64,000 bases of DNA from Alkalimarinus sediminis (GTDB taxonomy: Bacteria; Pseudomonadota; Gammaproteobacteria; Pseudomonadales; Oleiphilaceae). Positions 57,391 through 64,000 of this stretch are shown here, piece after piece (within the stretch, counting starts at the first letter, position 1; each line of letters starts with the position of its first letter). The position numbers and the translations under genes were made by a program. The notes beneath the pieces were generated by a model. That model was not told the origin of the DNA and ran no database searches. It saw only the letters and a list, made by a program, of their open reading frames with translations. The stretch spans positions 1,001,001 to 1,065,000 of the forward strand of contig NZ_CP101527.1 in assembly GCF_026427595.1 (NCBI RefSeq). Reading direction: 5' to 3'.

Positions 57391-58281
57391 CTACTTATTA
57401 ATAATGTTCTTAATCGTGCCGTTTGATAATAACTGATTGTATGAGTCATCGAGTTTTTTGATGAGTTGCTCAGCTTTGGGGTACCGGCTAGAGACCAAAA
57501 ATGAAGCGTTGCGTTTATTTAATACGCTATGCTGCAAGTTTTCCATAGGATGTTGCTGCAAATGAGATCTAATAGGCTCATTGTAATCGAGAAAGTAATC
57601 CCCCCTCTTTAGTTGCAGCATCTTGAGACCTGACTCATGGGTAGGGGTGTATAGTGCGTTCATGCCAAAGTCGGGGTGAGTTAATTTGTATAGCAATCCC
57701 CCATAGGTGTAGCCGTTTACCAGAATAGTATTAGTGCCTGATAGTTGATTAAAGTGGGTGATGGGAGGTGTTCCTTTTATATACCAGGCTGAAAGGGTAA
57801 TTGTGGCAGGTATAGACTGGCTCTCGACCACATAGCCTTGTAGTGATGGAATTTCCGATAAACCAGGCCACATATCGACCTTACCTTCTCTAAGGTATAG
57901 ATAGGTTCGAGCGATAGGTAGATAGATAAAATCAAACTCAATACCCGCATTGTTTAGAACGGCTTCTGTAATTTTGATAAACGAGCCTGCAGGCTGTTTG
58001 TTGCCATCTTTATATTCAACAGGCGGAAATTCAACATACGCCACTTTAAGCTTCTCGGGTGCTTTAAGTTTTTGAGAGGCATTAAGTTTTTGGGAGGCAC
58101 TAAGTTTTTGGGAGGCACTAAGCTTGTCGGGTGGAGTGGCGTTAACTGTTGTGGTTAAAAATAATACTAATAGCGCCAATGCACCTCTGAGTATGTATTT
58201 CATTGGGGTGTTGGATGTGCTTGGCTTAGGCAGGCATACAACTTCTGCTGTCTGTCTGTAGTTTAGTATCGCTGTCATCAT
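57391..58281 (-). CDS. Family 3-like periplasmic solute-binding protein
   Basis: A 296-residue type II periplasmic binding-protein fold of the family 3 group (KVAYVEFPPVEYKDGNKQPAG, then VDMWPGLSEIP). The signal peptide is MKYILRGALALLVLFLTTTVNA. The ORF extends 26 residues upstream of that methionine; a start at 58203 would give a normal signal peptide, but neither start has a good ribosome-binding site. A tandem 6-residue linker (SASQKL type) follows the signal. No permease or ATPase gene is nearby, so it may serve sensing or a partner protein rather than a dedicated transporter. Confidence 0.82.
   Translation of the reverse strand: MMTAILNYRQTAEVVCLPKPSTSNTPMKYILRGALALLVLFLTTTVNATPPDKLSASQKLSASQKLNASQKLKAPEKLKVAYVEFPPVEYKDGNKQPAGSFIKITEAVLNNAGIEFDFIYLPIARTYLYLREGKVDMWPGLSEIPSLQGYVVESQSIPATITLSAWYIKGTPPITHFNQLSGTNTILVNGYTYGGLLYKLTHPDFGMNALYTPTHESGLKMLQLKRGDYFLDYNEPIRSHLQQHPMENLQHSVLNKRNASFLVSSRYPKAEQLIKKLDDSYNQLLSNGTIKNIINK
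58065..58118. repeat. 18-bp in-frame tandem repeat in the binding-protein gene
   Basis: Three copies of TAAGTTTTTGGGAGGCAC (the first with two changes) code on the minus strand for repeated SASQKL-type hexapeptides, with decayed units on either side. They lie just after the signal peptide and lengthen the mature N-terminus. Confidence 0.88.
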
Positions 58282-58708
58282 ATATCGTCGTTAGAAAGCT
58301 TCTCGTTGAAACCATCTTTGTGATTGGCTGCACTTAGGTTGCTATTATCTCCTATTAAAGAGTGGGTATAAATAGAAGTACCGGTTGTTTATCGTTTATA
58401 TCTTATATCAGTTGCCACTCAATCGGTATGGCGTAGATGATCCGCTAAGCTGTTGTGAGACATTATAGTTAATTATTGGTTGAGTGGAGTTTGGTTATTC
58501 TGGTTAAGCCTCAATATTCCCGACTATTGAGTTTGCTGTATCCGAGCTTGTTACCAAAAAAACAAAACTGAAAAAGTACCTAAAACGAGAAAGGGTCAAT
58601 GTTGTGCTTGCTGTAAATTTGATAGAATGTCACGAAATAGAGTTACTCTGTCGATAAAAAAGATAATAGCAGGGTTTTTAATCAACTAAGGTAAGATGGA
58701 TCCAGATA
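58282..58708. other. Divergent intergenic region
   Basis: About 430 AT-rich bases between the binding-protein operon and the TetR gene. A TAGAAT at 58623-58628 may be a -10 for the TetR gene, but its -35 is poor. I see no palindrome clear enough to call a TetR operator and no RNA gene. Confidence 0.5.
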
Positions 58709-59416
58709 ATGAGTACCGAGACAATCGTTAAGTCGAAAGAGTTCGAGTCATTAAAGAGCTCTATTCAATACCAAGGGCGAAAGGCGGCGAGGGCAAAAAG
58801 TGAGCATCGTCGCAGGGAGATTCTTGAAGCTGCTTTAAGGATTGTTGCTCGAGAAGGTATTCGAGGTGTAAAGCATCGGGCAGTAGCAAAGGAGGCAAGT
58901 GTACCGTTGGCCTCTACTACTTATTACTTTAAAGATATAGAAGAGCTTATCAGTGATGCCTTTATGCTATTTGCTGAGAAGAGTCTCAAGGTTCTAGATC
59001 AGTTTTATAATGAACTTAATAAGTTAATAAGTGCTTATGATATTAACCAGATAGTCATCAATAAAGAGGTTTTTGATAAATTTATCAATGATCTATCTGA
59101 TATGGGTGTCGCTTATATTAAAGCGCAAGTGACGTTCAGAAAAGAAGACCTTCTTGCTGAGATGGCTTTTTTGCTTGAGGCTGTTCGTGATGAGCGATTA
59201 AAGCCATTAGCAAGAGACTACCGTAAAATCTGGTACAGCCGATTGATTGACTTTTTAAAGGTTACTAATACCCCGGCACCAAAAGAAGATGCAATGTTTA
59301 TAATTAGCTCTGTTCAAGGGTTGCTTTATGAAGGTGTCGTCAGTGATGGCGAAATAGATGAGGCTCGAACACGCGCCTTGCTAAAACGAGCTATACACAT
59401 ATTGATGACCCCATAA
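58709..59416 (+). CDS. TetR-family transcriptional regulator
   Basis: A 235-residue regulator. The DNA-binding domain is at about 33-80: RRREILEAALRIVAREGIRG, then HRAVAKEASVPLASTTYYFK, which is a typical TetR helix-turn-helix. The longer than usual N-terminus is basic (KSSIQYQGRKAARAKSEHRR). The C-terminal ligand domain is not assignable to a known inducer class. It diverges from the binding-protein pair, which makes that pair a possible target; this is inference only. Confidence 0.9.
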   Translation: MSTETIVKSKEFESLKSSIQYQGRKAARAKSEHRRREILEAALRIVAREGIRGVKHRAVAKEASVPLASTTYYFKDIEELISDAFMLFAEKSLKVLDQFYNELNKLISAYDINQIVINKEVFDKFINDLSDMGVAYIKAQVTFRKEDLLAEMAFLLEAVRDERLKPLARDYRKIWYSRLIDFLKVTNTPAPKEDAMFIISSVQGLLYEGVVSDGEIDEARTRALLKRAIHILMTP

Positions 59417-59717
59417 ACGCTTGCTCTAAGCGTGAGCGGCTCGCTTTAGCAGCGTAGGCTAGAGTTAAGAAAGTGGTAGAGTGAGATTGAAGTCTACTGC
59501 TTTCTTTTAATAGTATTGTTGGATTTATCGCTCTACTACTAGAAAAACAAACATAGTCACCAAAAAAACAAACATAGTGCTTGCATCATAAAATTCACCC
59601 CCCTATAATACGCACCACTTCCAGAGACGGTCTCTAAGAAACCTAACTTATTGATTAACTGGAAGATGATTTGATAAACGTTGAGTTTAGTCGTTTAACA
59701 AATCTAACCTTTCTTAA
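59417..59717. other. Intergenic leader before tRNA-Gly
   Basis: About 300 bases. It holds a strong promoter for the tRNA and an imperfect direct duplication AACAAACATAGT near 59547-59578. No open frame is seen. Confidence 0.5.
59581..59609 (+). promoter_or_regulatory. Promoter upstream of tRNA-Gly
   Basis: TTGCAT and a perfect TATAAT are 17 bases apart. Transcription would start near 59616, giving a leader of about 100 bases before the tRNA. Confidence 0.7.
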
Positions 59718-59793
59718 GCGGGAATAGCTCAGTTGGTAGAGCACAACCTTGCCAAGGTTGGGGTCGCGAGTTCGAATCTCGTTTCCCGCTCCA
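59718..59793 (+). tRNA. tRNA-Gly (GCC)
   Basis: A 76-nt tRNA. GCGGGAA pairs with TTCCCGC in the acceptor stem, the anticodon stem AACCT/AGGTT encloses TTGCCA A, giving anticodon GCC, the T loop is TTCGAAT, and CCA is encoded. Confidence 0.97.
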
Positions 59794-60043
59794 AATTTTC
59801 ATCAGCAACACAAATCTTAGTTCTCTAATCAAAAATAACTTCGTTACTTTCATTGCTGCTGTTGTTCTATTGTATTGATTGGTTTTCGCTTGGTTTGTTG
59901 CTCTTGAGCGTTAATTTGTTCGAATGCTTATTTAATATTGTACTTATAATCCATCTTGTTTCTTCTAACTTCGAATTTTGATCTACACTTGATGATAAGT
60001 GTTTATTAATCCGATATTTTATCTAACTATGGTGGAGGTGTTC

Positions 60044-60973
60044 ATGGCCGGGGTTTTGGATTCTGTTAATCAGCGGACTCAGTTGGTAGGTGAAAACCGC
60101 CTGGAGTTGCTCATGTTTAACCTCAATGGGCGCCAAACCTTTGCTATTAACGTGTTTAAGATTCAAGAGGTCTTAAAGTTAAGTGGCCTGACTCAGATGC
60201 CGCATGAACACCCTGCTGTTTGTGGTGTCACCCATTTGCGGGGAAGAACTGTTCCCATCATAAACCTTAGTATGGCTATTAAAATGCCACCGCTCACCCC
60301 AACGAGTGACTCTACGATTATCGTCACAGAGTACAACAGAACTATTCAAGGGTTCTTAATAGGTGGCGTAGATAGAATCGTTAATATGAACTGGGGAGAC
60401 ATTTTGCCACCGCCCAAGGGGGCTGGAAGAAATCACTATCTTACTGCGATTACTCGTTACGAAGATAAGCTAGTAGAGATTATCGATGTTGAAAAAGTGT
60501 TGGCAGAAATTGTTCCATACAATACTGATATTTCTGATGACGTGCTTGATCATAATGTACTGGCTCATGCTACAGGTAAGAGAGTTCTAATCGTAGATGA
60601 CTCGCCAGTTGCGATGGGGCAAGCTAAAAGTACCGTTGAAAAACTGGGGCTTGAAGTGGTGTGTGCGACCAATGGGCTAGAGGCTCATAATATTTTAAAA
60701 GGGTGGGCCGAAAAGGGTGAGGGCGAAATAAATAAGCTGTTAATGATTATAACTGATGCCGAAATGCCTGAAATGGATGGTTATATGTTGACAACAGCTA
60801 TTAGGCAGGATGAACGTTTAAAGCATTTGCATGTGGTGCTGCATACATCTTTGAGTGGGAGTTTTAATAAGGCAATGGTTAAAAAGGTTGGTTGTGATGG
60901 CTTTCTATCTAAATTCCAACCTGATGAGTTGGCGGGTGTTGTTCAGCAAAGGCTGAAAGATGTATTGGGGTAG
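60044..60973 (+). CDS. cheV: Chemotaxis coupling protein CheV
   Basis: About 309 residues: a CheW-like domain (about 15-165) and a receiver domain (about 180-305). The CheW part has FAINVFKIQEVLKL and GVTHLRGRTVPIINL. The receiver has VLIVDDSPVAMGQ with the acidic pair, the phospho-accepting Asp in ITDAEMPEMDG, and the conserved Lys in FLSKF. It couples chemoreceptors to CheA and may tune adaptation. An upstream in-frame GTG at 59999 exists, but GGAGG lies 5 bases before the ATG chosen. Confidence 0.93.
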   Translation: MAGVLDSVNQRTQLVGENRLELLMFNLNGRQTFAINVFKIQEVLKLSGLTQMPHEHPAVCGVTHLRGRTVPIINLSMAIKMPPLTPTSDSTIIVTEYNRTIQGFLIGGVDRIVNMNWGDILPPPKGAGRNHYLTAITRYEDKLVEIIDVEKVLAEIVPYNTDISDDVLDHNVLAHATGKRVLIVDDSPVAMGQAKSTVEKLGLEVVCATNGLEAHNILKGWAEKGEGEINKLLMIITDAEMPEMDGYMLTTAIRQDERLKHLHVVLHTSLSGSFNKAMVKKVGCDGFLSKFQPDELAGVVQQRLKDVLG

Positions 60974-61128
60974 CCTGTCTTTTGCTAAATGCTATCTATC
61001 TCTCTTTTTTACCTGTTAGTTGTATTAGTTAGGCAAATTTACTCGCTTTGTTATTCTCTGTTATTCTGTTTGTTTCTTCTTTTTTATCTGGCTTTAATCT
61101 TTCATGCTAATGATCTTCTGGGGACGTA

Positions 61129-61923
61129 ATGAAACTGACAGCGATTAATAAATACCCTGTTAAATCTTTAAAAGGGCTCTCTCTTGATAGCTCGCTAATA
61201 GACGAGTTTGGTATTGAGAATGATCGCCGGTGGATGTTGGTTGATTCGGATGGCCGCTTTGTGACCCAGAGAAAACACCCCATTATGGGGACTATTGCGG
61301 TAGAAGATAGAGATGGATTGCTGCGATTCACATCTGCAGAGGGGAGTGTGTTGGATGTTCAGGCGGGTGATTTTGTTAACTCTATCGACGCTCAAGTTTG
61401 GTCTGATAATATCGTTGCCTTAGGAGCAGGTGATGCCATTAGTGGTTGGTTTTCTGAACTACTTGGAACGCCTGTGAATCTTGTATATATGCCTGATTCT
61501 ACTTTTCGGCAGGTTGACCGGAACTATGCAGATTACAAGCAAAGAGTAGGTTTTGCCGATGGCTTTCCATTTCTACTCATATCCGAGGCGTCTCTTGAAG
61601 ATTTAAACAGCAGGTTGGATAGCCCAGTAGCAATGTCTAGGTTTAGGCCTAACCTGGTTGTAACGGGGTGTGATGCGTTTGAAGAAGACAGTTGGCAGTT
61701 GATTCGGATTGGTGATATTGAGTTCGAATTAGTTAAGCCGTGTTCTAGGTGCATAATGACAACGATTGACGAAGTGTCGTTAAACTACGGCAAGGAGCCT
61801 TTAAAAACACTGGCTACTTACCGAAGAAATGATTATGGCGTTTGTTTTGGTCAAAATCTGGTGCATCAAAATCAAGGTGTGCTGTCTGTGGGTGCAAATG
61901 TAGAAGTATTGAAACGGTTGTAG
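61129..61923 (+). CDS. MOSC-domain protein (YcbX-like, without ferredoxin domain)
   Basis: A 264-residue protein with a MOSC N-terminal beta-barrel (MKLTAINKYPVKSLKGLSLD, then NDRRWMLVDSDGRFVTQRKH) and a MOSC domain holding the cofactor-binding cysteine in KPCSRCIMTTID. E. coli YcbX is about 100 residues longer because of a C-terminal [2Fe-2S] domain that is absent here. Members bind a molybdenum cofactor and reduce N-hydroxylated compounds. The electron donor is not encoded next to it. It ends 12 bases before the convergent CheZ-like gene. Confidence 0.9.
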   Translation: MKLTAINKYPVKSLKGLSLDSSLIDEFGIENDRRWMLVDSDGRFVTQRKHPIMGTIAVEDRDGLLRFTSAEGSVLDVQAGDFVNSIDAQVWSDNIVALGAGDAISGWFSELLGTPVNLVYMPDSTFRQVDRNYADYKQRVGFADGFPFLLISEASLEDLNSRLDSPVAMSRFRPNLVVTGCDAFEEDSWQLIRIGDIEFELVKPCSRCIMTTIDEVSLNYGKEPLKTLATYRRNDYGVCFGQNLVHQNQGVLSVGANVEVLKRL

Positions 61924-61935
61924 TTTCTGTCTTTT

Positions 61936-62523
61936 TCAGAAAAGCTCTATCTCGTCGCCTGAGTCATCATCTATATCCGCATTTTTGTCAAAGTGGTGTT
62001 TGTATATCTCTAATGCTTGTTCAATCGTTGCGCCTTTCATGATGTGCTCAAACATGATGCGCTCGGCTTCCATCGTATAATTAGATGCAATATCTTTTTG
62101 TAGGTTGCTCCAAGCTGCAGGGTTGTATAGCTGCTCTGGCGTGCCAATAACCGTGCTTAGTCCCATTAGGTCACGCTTAACGTGTTCTAGTCTTTGGCTT
62201 AGCCGATCATAAAACTGAAAAGCAACGATTGCGTTGGATACCTGTGAGTGAATAGCCTCAGACTCTTCTCTAATCGATTGAATGATCGTTTGTTGGTCTG
62301 TTGTGTCGGTTGCCTGGAGTGATTGGCCACTCTTGGCAAGGTTGCTCACTTTAGAGGCGACAAAGGTGAACGCTTCTGTTAGGTCTGAAACCGACTGCTC
62401 GCCTTCTTTCATAGAGCTTTCAATTTGGGCAACGGCTAAGGTTAGCATGTTGATAGTTTCTTTCACCTGGCTCCAGTCGAGATCTGGGCTATTCGCATTA
62501 GAGCTGTGGTTATGGTCTGTCAA
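61936..62523 (-). CDS. CheZ-like helical protein of unknown function
   Basis: A 195-residue, highly helical, acidic protein. The segment VAFQFYDRLSQRLEHVKRDL, about residues 104-123, resembles the CheZ active-site helix, where an Asp and a Gln (DFQDLTGQ) dephosphorylate CheY-P; here the Asp and Gln fall in FYDRLSQR. The C-terminus (DDSGDEIELF) is acidic and ends in a hydrophobic residue, like the CheY-binding tail of CheZ. It is only one MOSC gene away from cheV. It could be a CheY/CheV phosphatase, but overall similarity to CheZ is weak, so I leave the symbol blank. Confidence 0.65.
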   Translation of the reverse strand: MTDHNHSSNANSPDLDWSQVKETINMLTLAVAQIESSMKEGEQSVSDLTEAFTFVASKVSNLAKSGQSLQATDTTDQQTIIQSIREESEAIHSQVSNAIVAFQFYDRLSQRLEHVKRDLMGLSTVIGTPEQLYNPAAWSNLQKDIASNYTMEAERIMFEHIMKGATIEQALEIYKHHFDKNADIDDDSGDEIELF

Positions 62524-62777
62524 AGTGCTCTCCCGCTTTAAAGCTGTTTTAGTAAGATGTTCACGCGATTAACCTTGTTCAAAAGGTAATGCTAGCCATA
62601 CCGTGTGGAAAAATATATTCTGCTCACCTATATACTTCTTGCGTATTGCTGCCACTTTTTAAAGCAATACATCAACGATATTCTGAATGGTAAGTCATTT
62701 AAAGAATAGACAAAATTAGATATTTGGCGAACAAGAATCGCCATTTGTTTGATAATAATCGAGTTGGAGCTTATTTA

Positions 62778-64000
62778 ATGTCAAACGTTAGGTTTGATGA
62801 CGTCTCTCTTGCATTTGGGCTAAAGCCGTTGCTAGATAGCGTTAATTTTTCTGTTGATGCGGGAGAGAGGGTTTGTCTAGTAGGGCGTAACGGAGAGGGG
62901 AAGTCATCGCTTTTGAAGGTTGTGTCTGGAGACGTGATTCCAGACTCTGGAGTTGTTCGCTTTCAGGATGGAGTGACGATAGGCACATTACCTCAAGATA
63001 TACCGGATGCCAGCGATAAAACCGTGTTTGAGGTGGTGGCAGAAGGTTTAGATGAGGTCGGTGGTTGGATAGCAAAATACCACGAGCTCATCGAGCATGC
63101 AGAGTCTGCTTCTGCTTTGGTTGAGTTAGAGCGAGTTCAGGCAAAAATAGAAGCCTGTGATGGTTGGTCTCTCAATAACAAGGTCGACCATCTGATCAAA
63201 CGGTTCAATCTTGAGCCGGATAAAAAAATGAACTCACTTTCTGGTGGGTGGCGGCGGCGTGTCTTGCTTGCGAAAGCCTTGGTCAACGAGCCTGACGTGC
63301 TGATTCTGGATGAGCCAACAAACCATTTAGACATACCAGCGATTGCATGGCTTGAAAAGCAACTTATTGATTTTCGCGGTGCCTTACTTTTTGTTAGTCA
63401 CGACCGCTCTTTTATCAAACGATTGGCGACTAGAATAGTGGAGCTAGACCGTGGTCAGCTCACCTCGTGGCCGGGGGATTATGACAGCTATCTAGAGGGA
63501 AAGGCTAAACTTCTAGAAGATGAGGCGCGTCAAAATGCTTTGTTTGATAAAAAACTTTCTGAAGAGGAGGTATGGATCAGGCAGGGAATTAAAGCTCGGC
63601 GTACTCGTAATGAAGGGCGTGTTAGAAACTTAGAAAGCCTACGAAAAGTAAGAAAAGAGAGGCGTGAAAAGCAGGGGCGGGCGAAAATATCCCTTGAGGA
63701 AGCCTCTCTTTCTGGAAAACTGGTTGCCGAAGCAGAGAATGTCAGTTTTGCCTACGAAGGCGGTAATACGCTGATTAAAAACCTTTCACTGACCGTAATG
63801 CGAGGTGATAGAATTGGTTTGATAGGCGAAAATGGCACAGGAAAGACAACCCTCCTTAAACTGCTTTTGGGTAGTTTGAAGCCTACTAGTGGCGTGGTTA
63901 GAACGGGAACCAAACTTGATATTGCCTATTTTGATCAGCTTCGCAGCGCGCTAGACCCAGAAAAAACGGTTATTGATAATGTCTCTGAAGGTCGTGAGTT
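62778..64000 (+). CDS. uup: ABC-F ATPase Uup (5' part, cut by window end)
   Basis: The first 407 codons of an ABC-F protein; the full family length is about 635. The first cassette has Walker A GRNGEGKSS, signature LSGGWRRRVLLAKAL and Walker B LILDEPTNHLD. A charged interdomain linker of about 80 residues follows (around 245-320), then the second cassette with Walker A GENGTGKTT. There are no membrane segments; ABC-F proteins act on ribosomes or, for Uup, also on DNA structures. GGAG lies 8 bases before the ATG. The name uup rests on overall similarity; other ABC-F members are possible. Confidence 0.9.
   Translation, partial: MSNVRFDDVSLAFGLKPLLDSVNFSVDAGERVCLVGRNGEGKSSLLKVVSGDVIPDSGVVRFQDGVTIGTLPQDIPDASDKTVFEVVAEGLDEVGGWIAKYHELIEHAESASALVELERVQAKIEACDGWSLNNKVDHLIKRFNLEPDKKMNSLSGGWRRRVLLAKALVNEPDVLILDEPTNHLDIPAIAWLEKQLIDFRGALLFVSHDRSFIKRLATRIVELDRGQLTSWPGDYDSYLEGKAKLLEDEARQNALFDKKLSEEEVWIRQGIKARRTRNEGRVRNLESLRKVRKERREKQGRAKISLEEASLSGKLVAEAENVSFAYEGGNTLIKNLSLTVMRGDRIGLIGENGTGKTTLLKLLLGSLKPTSGVVRTGTKLDIAYFDQLRSALDPEKTVIDNVSEGRE

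Noticed and set aside
59941-60043. FliA (sigma-28) promoter in front of cheV
   Set aside because: A GATGATAA stretch is present, but the -35 match and spacing are poor, so I do not report a site.

Overview
This window looks like chromosomal DNA of a marine-type gammaproteobacterium close to the Pseudomonadales/Oceanospirillales. The main reason is gene order. The block queA-tgt-yajC-secD-secF-suhB-trmJ-cysE-iscR-iscS-(gap)-ndk-rlmN-pilW-rodZ-ispG-hisS-yfgM-bamB-der is collinear with the housekeeping block of Pseudomonas and its relatives. Base composition is moderate and even. I see no prophage, integrase, transposase, CRISPR array or rRNA. Species assignment is inference.

Layout. 1-5 kb: a hotdog thioesterase, a Fur-controlled ferric-iron binding protein and permease pair without its ATPase, a PilZ protein and an unknown lipoprotein. 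5-12 kb: a degenerate HD-GYP protein, the tRNA modifier TapT, a YadGH-type ABC exporter, QueF, a CyaB-type adenylate cyclase and a nitroreductase. 12.3-25 kb: a sigma-54 promoter followed by flgBCDEFGHIJKL, with unusually long FlgE, FlgK and FlgL. 25-28 kb: tRNA-Leu(CAA), a membrane-anchored ankyrin protein, and a three-copy 243-bp tandem array with REP-like inverted repeats. 28-48 kb: the housekeeping block. 48-52 kb: pta and ackA on the opposite strand. 52-64 kb: a PAS-GGDEF-EAL protein, a small membrane protein behind a perfect FNR/Anr box, an EAL-HDOD protein, tRNA-Glu, an orphan periplasmic pair, a TetR regulator, tRNA-Gly, CheV, a MOSC protein, a CheZ-like protein and the 5' part of an ABC-F ATPase cut by the window end.

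How the genes fit together. Three themes recur. The first is motility and second messengers: the flagellar rod-hook operon, CheV, a CheZ-like protein, four proteins with c-di-GMP-type domains (PilZ, HD-GYP, GGDEF-EAL, EAL-HDOD) and a cAMP cyclase. The second is tRNA and translation: QueF, QueA and Tgt for queuosine, TapT, TrmJ, RlmN, HisS, Der and SuhB. The third is envelope and secretion: YajC-SecDF, YfgM, BamB, RodZ and PilW.

The most unusual points are: an isc locus holding only iscR and iscS, with iscU-iscA-hscBA-fdx absent before ndk; a SuhB that has lost its metal-binding aspartates; an HD-GYP protein that has lost its HD pair; the 243-bp tandem array; and the Anr-box small membrane ORF. 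I did not find a multi-gene system that I can claim is wholly new.
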